64,000 nt of DNA from Lunularia cruciata (taxonomy: Eukaryota; Streptophyta; Marchantiopsida; Lunulariales; Lunulariaceae), in NCBI GenBank assembly GCA_948567375.1, contig OX419759.1, positions 23,103,493 to 23,167,492 on the forward strand. Direction: 5' to 3'. This document shows positions 31,367 through 43,311 of this stretch, in pieces (positions within the stretch are counted from its first letter, which is position 1; every line of letters begins with the position of its first letter). The notes beneath the pieces are model-generated. The model saw nothing but the letters and a program-made list of their open reading frames with translations. It was not told the DNA's origin and made no database searches. Both the position numbers and the translations under genes were made by a program.

Positions 31367-32596
31367 CCAGAGATTCTGGCTACTACAAAAACTGATCCAC
31401 AGATTATAGAAGCCCAATCATCCAAAGGCATCACTAGCACCTAAGGACTCACCTTTTGTGATGGCAGATTATGGCTCCCAAATGTCCTTGAATTACGTAC
31501 CATCATTCTAACAGAATGTCATGATTTGGCCATTGCAGGTCATGTCGGAGTGGATAAGACCTTGGATGCAATTCAACGCCATTACTATTGGCCCAAGATG
31601 AGCAACAATGTGATGGACTACGTGCGCAACTGCATACTTTGTCAACAAAACAAAACTTCTAATCAAGCTCCTACATGGCTCCTTCAACCTCTCTCCACTC
31701 TTACCCAACATTGGGAACGAGTGAGTATAGATCTCATCTGTGAATTACCCAAGACCACCTTAGGGTTTGACTCCATTGTGGTCTTTGTGGACCAACTCAG
31801 CAAAATGATTCATGTACGCTCTACCACCAAGGATGTGACCACTCCACAACTAGCTCAATTATACTTAGATGTAATCTTCTCTCACCATGGCTTGTCTAGA
31901 GTACTCATCATTGATAAAGGTACTCAATTCACCAATTTTTTTTGGCAAAAAATCTTTGGTTTCTTCAAAACCAAGTTGGCCATGTCCACAACTTACCACC
32001 CACAAACAGATGGCTAAATAGAGCGGGCTAATCCCACAATTGAGGACATGTTACGCGGCTTCACTTTAGAAGAGCAAGAGAGGTGAGATACCCTATTCCC
32101 GTTGGTGGAATTTGCTTACAAAATTCAGTGAATGCATCCACCCAGGTCACTTTGTTCTTCCTCATGTATGGTGAGCATCCCTTTACACCTTCTAGCCTGA
32201 TGAAGATCCGTCTAATGGCTACCAAGGTCAATGCAATCAACATATTTGTTTCTAGAATCCAACAAGGTGTGGAGACCGCCAAGCACAGATTATAGATTGC
32301 ACAAAATCAACAAAAGTAGTATGCTGATGCACACCATAGGCACATGGGGTTCAATGTTGGGGATCAAGTGTGGCTATTGACAACCATCCTCACATTAGTT
32401 GGACCTTGTAATCTCAGACCTTGTTTTATTGGGCCTTTCTCAATTCTTTGTCATGTCGGCGCTGTGGCCTATCACCTTGAGCTACCACCACACATGAAGA
32501 TCCATCCAATGTTCTATGTTTCCATACTATGCAAATATGCTCCCCAATCAGGCCAGGGTCATTCCACACAAGACATTCGACCTTGTCTGACACTCA
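31367..32596 (+). pseudogene. E5 integrase (decayed)
   Basis: HHCC domain: ECHDLAIAGHVGVDKTLDAI and CILCQQNKTSN. Core: RVSIDLICELPKT (first Asp), HHGLSRVLIIDKGTQFTNFF (second Asp), TDG-stop-IERAN (Glu kept, the Gln before it changed to TAA at 32015-32017). A frameshift near 32060 leads to FAYKIQ-like and FLMYGEHPFTPSS, then VGDQVWLLTT, FIGPFSILCHVGAVAYHLEL and HPMFYVSILCKY, the C-terminal SH3-like part. Unlike E1 and E2 it retains the complete DDE triad. Confidence 0.87.
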
Positions 32597-32803
32597 TTGA
32601 TGGCATAGAGGAATATGAAGTGGAGCGTATTCTCTAAAAATTGCATACGTGGTACTCGCCATCCACGGATGGATTATCTAGTATAGTGGAAAGGTTACCC
32701 TCTCTATGTAGCAACCTGGGAGCCCGTTGCCAATTTGACACATGCACCGGTGTTGGTGCAAGCGTTTGAGCAACAATTGCACAACGAGGACGTTGCATCT
32801 TAA
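32597..32803 (+). pseudogene. E5 chromodomain (decayed)
   Basis: EEYEVERIL, a TAA and frame change, then RMDYLV, TAG in place of Lys/Gln, WKGYPLYVATWEPVANLTHA, PVLVQAFEQQL to a stop at 32801-32803. YEVERIL, WKGYP and TWEP are the three hallmark blocks of a chromodomain. Confidence 0.88.
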
Positions 32804-32816
32804 AAGGAGGGAGGTC
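32803..32816 (+). other. E5 polypurine tract
   Basis: aaaaggagggaggt immediately before the 3' LTR. Confidence 0.85.
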
Positions 32817-33553
32817 TATAATACCAAGAGCTAGCCATATGATCTAGATGTGAAATTTGGTTTAGTAACATCTAGAATGATGTTATACATGATGGTCAAA
32901 ATAGATAAGATAGAAGTATCACGAAAAGAGTACTTCTACTAATAGGGCAGAAACCGAAATAGACTTTGGAATCTTAGAACAAATAGCTAGACATATGATT
33001 TAAAAGTGAGAATTGGTTTGGTAACATTTGGAAAAAAGTTACACATGATGGACTAAACAGATCAGAAAGAAGTATCACCAAAAGGAGACTTCTACTTATA
33101 GAGTAGGAACCGAAATATGCTTGAAATCTTTGAAGGCCAATTTTGAAGGCCTAAACAAATGAATTAGGCATAAAAAATGGAAGATTCCCCCCTCCCAATG
33201 GAGAAAAGGCTGGCCTTCCCCTGCCTGGTTTGTCTCATCAAGAGCTTTCTAATGATACCTTACCCATGTGATTCTAAGATTCTTATAGAAATATTCCCTA
33301 AAGATTCCATCTGGTCAAAGGTTGTTTGACAAACCAAATAGGACCTAGACTGACATCTCACCCATCCAAGTAAGTAATCCAAGGGTGGAGCTTGCTGAAA
33401 TGTCACCTATCTATGTGCCTAATCCTATGGTGGGGCTTCCTTGGAGGAGATCCTCTTTGTCTATATAATAAAGAGAAGGTGCTCCTTTGGGGCATCGAAT
33501 GTTTGAGTGTGTAATATGTGTTTTCTCTCTTCTCTTGTCCTTGGAGTATTACA
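32817..33553 (+). mobile_element. E5 3' LTR (737 bp)
   Basis: Begins tataatacc (tg changed to ta) and ends tattaca; TATA box tatataataaa near 33461-33471. Confidence 0.92.
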
Positions 33554-33899
33554 ATAACAAATTAGCTTAAAATATTCTAGAAGTATCTAAGAAGCTTCCT
33601 AGCTAGCTTAGCTTGCACACCAAGTATGTAGCTTCTAAAAGGAAGCTTCTAAAAACTTCCACCTAACTTAGCTTGCAAGCCAAGTAGGCGGCTTCTAGAG
33701 AAGCTTCCTAGTTAACTTGGCTTGCACTTCAAGAAAGCTGATCAAGGAAGCTTCTTGAGAAGCTTCTAAAGAGCCTTGTATGCTTCCATATAAATACCAA
33801 AGCAAAAGTTCATGCTAAGTATTTGGAGTTTCACACATTCAAGTGTCCCAATGTGATCTTCCATTCTCCTATTTTGCTCCTCGGACTTGGTCTTTTACA
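33554..33899 (+). mobile_element. E1 3' LTR, remainder
   Basis: Matches E2's LTR from the attagc..aaaatattctagaag region to tcttttaca, with heat-shock-type GAAgcTTC units (for example near 33751-33770) and TATA box tataaata at 33789-33796. This is the right edge of the nested block. Confidence 0.88.
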
Positions 33900-35699
33900 T
33901 GAGATCTAAACTGATAGTATTAGTTGTCAAGACTTAGATTTACTCTCGCACTACCGAAAGTGTGTAAGCTTCAAACTGATTGCTCACAAAGAAAGGACCT
34001 TTTCCTCCATAATGAGAGACCAAGTTGACATCATTAACCATCCCTAACTATGGCTGATAGCACTTTCCATGAAATGTTACTCTATTTTCAATTCTCCTCA
34101 ATCATTGACGGAGTACTCTTATGATGCCATTGTAGTAGATGAAACATTCAATTGCATCTATCACTGTTTACAGACCCCGTAGAAACTTGAGGAACCAAGT
34201 ACCACCCATGGAACCTCAAAGATCTGCATGGCCCACCCTTTCTTGACCCAACCCCATAAACCAACACCTCAAACCAACATCAAAGCTCAATAAATACCAA
34301 CGCTATTGTTGTAAATATTAAATTGTTTAGGGTAGGTTTATAATATAAGTATTCATGAAGTGCATTTTTGACAGTTCCACTAAATCTTATATAAGTGGAT
34401 TCACAACATAAGAATTGGTTAAATTGATAATTAATATAAGTGGATTCATTGTAGTAGAATTGGTTAAATTGATAGTTTTATATAAGTGGATTAACCACTA
34501 AGTTTCTTAGCGCTTTGAATTATTAATCTAGTCATTATGGGAACTTGGCACAATGAAAACCAAATATAAAATATTTTTTTTTTTGCTTTGCATGCTTTTA
34601 GCACTTGCTCAAGTAGGGTCCTAATAGGATTCTGTTTTGTATGACACTAAGATATTAAAATATTTTTGGACAAACAAAGGTGAAAACATTTTGGGCCAAA
34701 AGTTGACCCAATCATAGCTTTTTACTCTCTGCCTTTTTCTATACAAGAAAGTGAAATCCTCCTCAATTTCACAAAAAACACTTAGAGTCTAGTCTACAAA
34801 AGTAGCTAAACCCTTAAATATGATACACCAAAATCATATTTAAGTACCCTATTATCCACTTATAGGGCTTGAGTTTTTGCAAATATTCCTGAAATTTTTT
34901 ATTATTCAGATATAAAATAAATATTTTATGGTAGAATTTTGGTTATCACTTCAGGTAAATGATGATTTTTTACAACATTGTTTTATGTAATTATGGCATT
35001 ATTAATTCATGGTGCCTCAACTCTGTCAAATTTTCTTTAAATTATTTATATAATTCTATTTCAATGCTAGAAGGTTTGGTTATCACTTATAGTCAAAGAT
35101 GGATGTGTGAAATTTATATCACATTTACACTCTCATTTTCCCTTACTCTAAAAAGGATGGTGCAAGTAGTAGTAAAGCTAGAGGAAATATTGAATAATAA
35201 TATAAATATCATAAAAAATTTCCATTTATTATCAATAATATGTTTGTGCCACAAAAATTACATAACATATTAATGATAACATATTTTTAATCATATATCA
35301 ACTTGAAAGTACCATAGAATCTTGGTGAATATATCAGGTGGAGAAAAGGTGGTTTTATGGTCAAAGGAAAAGAATTCAAAAGAACTCAAACATCTTAATT
35401 TCTAGTCATCAATATCAATATAACCAACTGAGAGTTAAAATAGGTCACCTTGGTAGAGAGCTATCTCATTTAAATCCATGAAGTCCAAAGGTTCATGAAG
35501 AAGAAGAATTAGATTTCTTTTATATAAAAATTACACCATTAATATAAAGATGGAACTAGAAGAAGCCATTTAGAAGACAAGATTTAACTCCCTTGTCTCA
35601 TCAACACTTTGCACTTACAAACTCAACAAGTTTTGTGTATTTATTCTAAATGATTCATTATTAATACTAGTAATAAGCACTTTACATTAGATAATATTA
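33900..35699. other. AT-rich intergenic DNA, no gene seen
   Basis: No domain-bearing frame. Open frames such as 34959-35273 are AT-rich and without motifs. It contains a short tandem repeat at 34390-34496. Confidence 0.6.
34390..34496. repeat. 45/46-bp tandem repeat, 2.3 units
   Basis: tataagtggattca... agaattggttaaattgat starts at 34390, 34435 and 34481. Confidence 0.85.
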
Positions 35700-37150
35700 A
35701 TCTTCACATGAACTACTTCATCCATTGAAAGTAACATAGAAGATGCTTTGGAATTTATTGCCAAAATCTTAGATATTGTATCATAGATTACCCAAATTGT
35801 CCAAGAAAAAGATTGACTAATTGTACAAAACTAAAGGATTTAGCAAAGCAAATTAATCATAGAACTTTGAGGCACATGATCATAAGATCAAGTGAAAAAC
35901 TTATGAGGAGCATCATAAGTTCTTATGCAGTTTAAAACTCACCATGCATAAACTTGTTTTGTCTTCTCAAACCATTATCAACCTCCCCTCATATTAAGAG
36001 TAATTAGATCTCAATAAGTCTCTTCAAATCACTATTTAAAGCTACATAACTATTGTTGATTTTGTGGATAAACTGAGTAAGAATCTACATAGCTTCTAAG
36101 TTGATACTTAAGAGGTGCCTCAATAGCCAAGCTCGTTTATAATTTGTTTCAATGTCATTATTTTTGGAGCGCACTTCAATCTGATTTTGACAAACTCTTC
36201 ACTCATAAGCTTTGTGCAAGCATTATTCAAGATCTTGAGAACCAAATTATGAAATTTTATCAATAAAAAAAGGGTTAAACTAAACAGGTCAATTTTAGTT
36301 TAAAAGATATGAATTACATGTTTGTAAACACATTAGATTATAACAATTGGAATACTATCCTTCAATCCCTTGAGTTTGCTTACAGATTTCCAAGAGACAC
36401 GTTACAAAATTTCTCAATTTCTCTTAGTTCTTGATGTTCTTTTACTCCACATCTTCCACCTTTTATCCCTCTTATCTGTTTCTTACAAGGAAAAAATTTC
36501 ACCTACTTATAGTACTAGTTATAAAAAATGATATATTAATACTGGTTGAATTCATCTGTTTTAGGTCATGATCAAATTATGCTAGTTAATCACAACATTT
36601 TCTTACACTATCTCGATACTTGAGTTCATAATGTAACTTCTAGTTCAATCATATTTTCACTATTTTAGAATTATTTATCAACTTGATCTTTTCTTTAAAG
36701 ATTTTTTATATAGATACTATTGGGGCCTCGCTACATTTTACCTCTTTTGTCTCTCCCTTTACAGCTTGATGAGGTCTTCCTATCCTTCATGTGTTCTATG
36801 TGTTTGACTTTTTCTCTTTATATTCATATTTATCTTGTCTTCCATTTTTTCAATTGAGAAGCTTATATTTTAATCCATCCTCCTTTCTTGACCAAATTCA
36901 GCCTCCTTTACCTACAATAAAGATTGAGGATTATAAGCATTATAAGATTAATTGGATCTTTGCAAAGCATTTTATGTATCATAGTTGGTCATTATGTATG
37001 GAATACAAAATTCTCCAAAAGGGTATATCCACTTCATACTTCCTCATAAGATAATTTTTATCATCTTTAAAATACTCAAGATGCCATCCAAAAGTTTGAA
37101 ACCTAGTATACAATAAAGATATCATCTACCAAAGGAAGGAACATATGTGA
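35700..37150 (+). pseudogene. Ancient, highly decayed chromovirus fossil of E1-like type
   Basis: Three landmarks in order resemble E1/E2: a zinc-knuckle-like CFGIYCQNLRYCIIDYPNC near 35737-35800 (Cys/His spacing decayed), an integrase-like gttgattttgtggataaact near 36055-36075, and QPPLPTIKIEDYKHYKINWI (36900-36960) followed by a chromodomain-like stretch aligned with E2 12250-12460. Gag-to-integrase spacing is far shorter than in E2, so large deletions occurred. It is much more diverged than E1. Confidence 0.5.
36727..36795 (+). repeat. Dispersed repeat copy 1
   Basis: Contains agcttgatgaggtcttcc then tatccttcatg, preceded by attttacctc. Shares this layout with copies near 39125, 63058, 63482 and 63665. 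Confidence 0.6.
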
Positions 37151-39990
37151 TAATAGGAAAATTTACCATAATAATTTTATAGATATAATCATATAGTTCA
37201 CTACAAACTTCTCCAAGATATTTTATGAAGTACTTAAGAATTTTAATAGAATAATGGTTCAAAGATATATAGAACTTTTGTAAAGACAAAGTAGTCTAAT
37301 AAGGCACTCAAGACATTCATATAGACTTAGGTGGTAAAATAAAAAGAAGATCTTCAAAGAGTTGAGTAGCTTGTCGAGCATGTAGACTAACAACTACAAG
37401 CTATGTCAAAATTCTCAAGTATGAATAAAGGGATATTGGGCCATTTTTGGTATTTATAGTTCTTTGTCCATTTCTTCTCTTCTTTACTACTTACTTGTTC
37501 CTTGGAATTCTTATTATTACAATACATCAATATTTTTCTAGGAGTTCCCACCCTTGTATTTATGATGCCTCACTCAAGTTGTTTACATGAAATCCTATAC
37601 TAGAGTTCTTCTTATTTATTTCATGATAATAGAAATGTCAGCTAATACTAGGAGTTTATACCCTTGTATTAACTATTATAGTATTAATAGTATTAATAAA
37701 TATTATACCCTTGTATTAACTATTACTATTATTATACTCACTCAAGTTAGTTCAACTTAATTATTAGAGTTATTATTATTATAATAATAAAAATTGGCAT
37801 ATACAGTTTTTAGCATGAAGTTTAAAAGTTATTAGCAATGAATTAAAATACTTATTGGCTGTTTAGGTAATATTGAGATTCTATTTTGAGTTCTTAAGAC
37901 AAAGAATTATTACATCTTGTTGATCCTTTAAGATCCAATTATAATTGATCAATGTTAGGTTCCCTTCCAAGTATTTTAATGTGTTCTAAATTTTTTTTGT
38001 AAATATCATAATATATAAATTCAATAAAAATAAAAATAAAAATTATTTTTATACATGGTTTATAAGCTTCTTCAAAATTATATCTTATGAATCAAAAGGT
38101 TAATTTTGAGAAGTACTTTGACAGGTACTTCTAGATGCTTGCATTTGGATATTTTTCTATTATGTCATGATAAAGAAATATTTTTGCCTTGAATTAAATG
38201 ATGATTTATGTTATAAAGGAATACATATATTAAGACCTTGCATCTAATATCAACTTACATATGGATCTTTATAGGATTAATGCAAAGTAGATGCATGATT
38301 CAATTCAGCCTTAATTTGACTCCCTTAAATATATTGTGTTGTAATTAGGTTTTGGCAGAAAAAACTAAGGATTATGTAATACCAATTTTAAAATATAGAG
38401 TGTACTACAAATCCAAGAAGACATTCTGAATATTTATGTAGCAATAAGTAGTATAAAATTGACCTTTTGATTGAGATTGAGATTTAGTAAGAAAAAGTTT
38501 TTAAACGTTTAACTAAAATTTTAATTACAAATTAATTACTCCGTTTAGTAGGAAAAAGTCTTAAAATTATTAGAAAAAAAGAATTAATTATGCATGAATT
38601 ACTCATATTTTACATAAAAATTTAATTGAATTCTTTAGTATCACTTAGTATAGACTTTTAATTGCCATATTACACAGATTTTTCTTGTGGATGTAGATTA
38701 AGATAGTGACAAAAATGGAACATGGAAGGAATGTACAATTAATGTACTCTGTTGTAAAGCAATCTACTATAGTCCAGCATCTAGGAAGAGCAATGTCCAA
38801 TTTGCAATTAATGTGAGGTTTTGCAATTATTTTGTAAGTGAGGTATACTATTTTAAGTTGCAATTATTCGGGGTTAATGTTGCAAGAAGTTTAGTTACCA
38901 TCTAGTTAAAAATAATATATATCAAAGTAAATTTAAATGAATTACAAATTTTTTCATCAAATGTATAAATTTCAATAGTAAATTATTTAAATAAGATGTA
39001 TACATACATAAAAGAATCTAATCATATAGAATTGAATGAAAATTTAGTACAATGAAAGGAAAATTAAAAAAATAAATGGATATGAATTCAAATCCTCTTC
39101 TGATTTCACTCATTCATAATATAATTATACAATCATTACATCCCTTGTCTTCTCGTTGTATGGGCTTGATGGGTCTTCGCATCCTTCTTATTTCCTCTTT
39201 ACAATCAGTTATTATATCAATTCTATAAATTAAACTAGGACATGGTACTGCATTTGACTACAAACTGAGTAAAAGGGTCATTTTTTCGAGTGAATAAACG
39301 GTTAACATATAGGAACTTGATTCAAGAATTAATGCATCACATTTTAACTCTTGTTCACCGGACAACAAGACTTGCCATTCCCATAACTGCAGTAAATGGA
39401 ATACCTGGACTTGCTTATGCCTTGTGCTCAGGAAATAGATGTTCATATAACTTAAAAACTCTTCATTTATCAGAAATCCTTACTATCTAGAGCAGGAGTT
39501 CTAATAAAATTTTATTACCTGGAATGTGAAATAGTATTCTCATTCCCTTGCTCATGCTTTCTTTGTTTCCAGATGTGCGCTTTATTGAAATGATTTAAAA
39601 AATAAAATCTGGAGTGAGATTTTCATTGCATCGACTACTCCTTGTCACTATCGGGAATTAATAACATTTTCTCGAAAGCAAAGTGTACGTTGTGATAAAA
39701 CAAGCTTGTAGTAACTATAAGTCATTTAATATTAACTGCCAATTCCTGTCAATGTTGAGATGTCAAAACCATCGTTTCTTCTGATCTAAAATGAATTCTA
39801 CTTATATAAATTTTTTTAATAATAACTACTTAGCTAAAATTTTGCTATTGTGAAACGATCCTCACCATTTATTGAATGTAAAATATAGTTCGATCCTTTT
39901 CAAACTATAATGTGTAGTGTAAAACCCTTATTTTCGATAAACCATGGTGTAAAATATTTTTGTAGAAAGTCTTCCACTTAGACTGACTGG
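37151..39990. other. AT-rich intergenic DNA, no gene seen
   Basis: Low-complexity stretches (tattaataaatattata near 37682-37740) and small frames without motifs. One copy of a dispersed repeat lies near 39125-39195. Confidence 0.6.
39125..39195 (+). repeat. Dispersed repeat copy 2
   Basis: Contains gggcttgatgggtcttcg then catccttctta, same layout as the other copies. Confidence 0.6.
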
Positions 39991-40068
39991 CTAAATTTTG
40001 CAAATTTACAACACATCACTAAATCGTGAAAGTCATGTTAAATCTGAATCAGTAGAATCTACGATAAG

Positions 40069-40590
40069 TGTATATAAAAGAGAACATCTTTTGAAAGACT
40101 AGGAGGTAGAAGACTTTATCATATTGTGAAATTTCAGGCGTAGTCCTCCCATAACATAGGTCAATTTCTCATCATCCACCCTAAAATTTCATTTCATCCT
40201 GAATTAAGACATGATTGAGTTACCATTTCGTTTTGGATTTGAACACTCCTAGATCTAAATCTAAGATATGCATTGAACTGGTACCCTCTAACTCCATCAA
40301 ACCGTTAGAAATGTCAATGTTTGATGAACTATCCCTACGCATCGTTCAACCACCTAAACCAATTTATCTACTCCATCCATCGATCTCTGTGTTGATATGT
40401 GAGGATTCCGAACTGGAAAACACCCAGCGTGCTTCGTACAAAATCGTGGGGATTGTGAATCGTGGGGATTGTCGTCTCAGATTGCGAATTTTCCCCGTGC
40501 TGAAACTGGGTGCTTCAGGTCCAACAATCAGCGGCAATGAAAGGGTTTTTCATGCTTCTGATTACCGATGACAGCAACCGGTTGGTAAGT
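40069..40590 (+). CDS. Hypothetical 118-codon frame with upstream TATA box
   Basis: A TATA-like tatataaaag at about 40073-40082 precedes an open frame 40215-40571 (MSYHFVLDLNTPRSKSKICI...). The protein has no signal peptide, membrane segment or motif that I recognise. A good donor-like ggtaagtg follows at 40585-40592, after the stop. Base composition changes here from the AT-rich region to the more balanced XTH region, and the frame lies about 860 bp from the 3' end of the XTH gene on the opposite strand. It may be a chance frame. Confidence 0.25.
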
Positions 40591-41434
40591 GTCATGACTT
40601 CCAGTAATCTACTTATTCACGGAAGATGATGCCGAAAATTGCAATCAGTGGGTATTCGTTAGCTAGAATTGACCCATGATTTGTCTACTGCTCGTGAATT
40701 TCCGTTGTCAGAGGTGATGAAATGACATGCTTGGTGGAGCCGGAATCGAATTTAGATGATAGAGGTAGTGCCGCCATCACAGCATTCTTACATTGTGAAA
40801 GAACAGTTCTTCCTCATTGTCAACATGGCGCCAAAAGGACAGCTTTTTTGGCTGTAAACAGAAGCACGAACGTTGAGTAAAGTAGCGTCCTTCCACTGAA
40901 AAGATCCACTCTAAGAGTTCTTAAGGTTAGACATAAAGTTTTGATTTGTATCTTTGTGAAAGATATATTGTGAACCACTGTGGTCAACATCTCAGCATCG
41001 CCTTGAGGTAGGATTCTCTCGAAATTTCTTTTTATTCATGGATCATGGTATGCACAATGTGTCCACGCAGTAACCAGTACGAGAACTATGAAATTCTCTA
41101 CCAGCTCATAATTACCTCATCAACCGTCTTACACTCCAAATTTCAGTGCGGTTTCAACCTGGTATATTTGCTTCATCGAGAGAATTGGTTCTCGATTTCT
41201 TATTGGAGAACAAATTTGGATCCTATATTAACGTTGCACAACTATACTTTAGAGTCTAAAACTACAGTCTTTCTCCGAACTCCGACTGAAAGTTCTAGAC
41301 ATGTCTGTAATGGCTTCAAGATTTAAATGTTAAGGTTTAGTTACTCTAACCCCTATTGTGGATATGAAATCAAAATTGCAGATCTAGATTCCCCTGAATC
41401 CTCAGCTGCTCAATGAGGAGACCTAATTAAGGCC

Positions 41435-43307
41435 TCAATAATTGTATGATTGCGGCCAGTTCCTTGAGCACTCCACCGGCGTTTTCTCGAACCTCTCCGC
41501 GTCTGTGCAATAATCATATATCACGTAGTTGTACTGAATCCGCTTCAAGTCGTCAATCTGCTTGTTCGTAAGTTTCGCTTTATCGGCACCACCGTACCAG
41601 CTGCTGTACAGCTTTGTGTAACACCTACGAGAATCATCGTTGTTCTTTCCATGGCTGTGGACTGCACAAGAATCCACGTCGAATTCTGTGTATGAGGCGG
41701 TGAAAGGCTGCTTGGACCAGTCAGTCTTGTCTGCACCACCACGAGTAGCCCACAGCTCCCCGTTCCAGATACTGGAGTAAACGTACATGGGCTGATATTC
41801 CAGATAAGGGATACCAAGATCCTTGCTGTTGAAGAAGACACGAATGACGGTGTCATCGACCATGAACCTGCAGCGAAGAAGAAAGACATTGAGTTAGATG
41901 GAACCCTAAACAGGGATACCACAGATCTTCGAGAGGGCAATTGATGGATTTGGTCATTATCGAAATGTGATTGATCTCAGCATGCAAGGATCACGATAGA
42001 AGTCAAGCAACTATCTCTGCAGTTCTAACAAATTGTTCATAAGCTTCAGAAATTTCTTCGTAATGTTGTCGGAAGCAATGCTCAATTGCTTGGAGGCATT
42101 TCTTACAAGATCATATATTGGTTCCAGAGAATGCCGTAGTAGTGGTAGTCTTCGGTTGGGTCAAACCAGAGATAGATTCGCTGTTCTCTGTCGCCCTTTC
42201 CTTCAGAGAAAACGTTGGTTTGGAGGATATAAGGCTCGCCACTCACATTTCCGAGGAACTCGAAGTCCAGTTCACACCAGTTCTTGAAAACTGAGGCAAG
42301 CTGCACGAACATGTTCCAACACATGATTCACTTCACCTTCATGATAATAGAAACTATGACATCGTGAGCCCGAAGGTGAAAAGCCAGGATGCATATGCAT
42401 GACCCCTATGTTAGAAAATTAAGACAGTCGTCGCCAAACGACTCTATTTTGGTGCATATCGTGAAGAAATAGATATTAAACCTATGAGTTCCATGTCGAC
42501 AACAAGTGTGTCCCAAATGTTACATAACTGGAGTGTTGTGCTTAGAATCCTACGACTTGTACTTACATAATATGAAGTGACAGTACCAGCAGAGTTCCCT
42601 CCTACCAGCTTCAACTTCATACCAATGTGTCCGTACAGGAACGGGTACTTGGAGCGAAATCCGGAACCTGCTCATCAGTTGAAAGTGAAGACATCCGATT
42701 TTCAATACATTTAGATAACAGATGCTGCTTCTGGTTTCAAGTTCAAGTATATTTACTAGAGCAGGTTAAGTGATAGAAGTCAGATTGCAGACAATCAAGT
42801 GGGATTTAACAGCCATGCCTCAGCTTCTTCTAGTTACAAGACCATAAATTTCAAACTAACTGGATTCTTGTCGAAACAAGTATAAAGATGAACAAGCGGG
42901 CAGGCGAATGCTACTGGAACTTGAAGATATTGCTTTGAGTGATGGTCTATGAAGTTATACTTCGGGGAGGCAGACAGAGCATGAACCTAGTGCTGTGCTC
43001 CTTATATTGAGTGAGTCAAGTATCCTTAGCAGAATGTTCCTGACAAAGCAGAAAGCACAACTTGTTACCAGATACTCTGTTTGTGTGCAAAATAGTTACC
43101 ACTTGTGTTGTCGAGACGAAGATCAACGATGTCGCCTGGTGCAACGTATTTCTCTATTTCGCCTCCTTTATGCTTTACCCCAGGGTACTTGACATTCCAT
43201 TCACCGAAGTTGACGTAGAAGTCATCCCAGAACTTTGAAGCTTGTGCAACAGAGACAAGCAGAGAAGTGCAGCACAGCAGCAGGAGTGTCAGCTTCATGC
43301 TGTCCAT
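41435..43307 (-). CDS. Xyloglucan endotransglucosylase/hydrolase, four exons, 311 aa
   Basis: XTHs (glycoside hydrolase family 16) cut and rejoin xyloglucan in the cell wall. Exons by splice sites: 43307-43100, 42667-42567, 42300-42107, 41867-41435; all introns are GT-AG and phases join cleanly. Residues 1-23 are a signal peptide ([18 protein letters not shown], cut before SKFW). The start chosen is the MDSMKL Met; the longer frame upstream is 5' leader. Catalytic block ELDFEFLGN has Glu113, Asp115 and Glu117, with the N-glycosylation site Asn121 (NVS). [23 protein letters not shown] and [14 protein letters not shown] are family signatures. The C-terminal XET_C domain has [10 protein letters not shown] and VEC. 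Family proteins usually have His-Asp before the first catalytic Glu; here it is Trp-Cys. Length is slightly above the common 280-300. Upstream are a TATA box and a tandemly duplicated leader. Confidence 0.92.
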
Positions 43308-43311
43308 AGTT

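Larger units (their letters stand above)
26954..33553 (+). mobile_element. E5: chromovirus with two LTRs (6.6 kb) in E1's 3' LTR
   Basis: LTRs 26954-27684 and 32817-33553 (731 and 737 bp, each with the internal 155-bp duplication), tRNA-Met-type primer site, gag, protease, RT, RNase H, integrase, chromodomain and polypurine tract in order. E1 LTR sequence flanks both ends. Flanks ctaat and ataac do not form a clean target duplication, perhaps through a small deletion. The LTRs differ much more than those of E4 (by eye roughly 10%), so it is older than E4. All genes are broken. Confidence 0.92.
331..33899 (+). mobile_element. E1: outer Ty3/Gypsy chromovirus, host of all other insertions
   Basis: E1 can be followed in pieces by alignment with E2: gag end and protease start (331-734), protease end and linker (3951-4317), reverse transcriptase, RNase H and integrase core (5053-7318), integrase end and chromodomain (26113-26910), and a split 3' LTR (26911-26953 plus 33554-33899). 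The gaps are occupied by other elements. The order gag-protease-RT-RNase H-integrase-chromodomain defines a plant chromovirus. Every domain has stops and frameshifts, so it is dead. The 5' LTR and early gag lie left of the window. The 3' end is the tttaca at 33894-33899. Confidence 0.85.

Noticed and set aside
34959-35273. 104-codon AT-rich frame
   Set aside because: Ile/Asn/Leu-rich composition follows base composition; no motif or splice context.
41045-41326. 93-codon frame downstream of the XTH gene
   Set aside because: It overlaps the conserved 3' flank shared with 48260-48359, is opposite in strand to the gene, and shows no domain.
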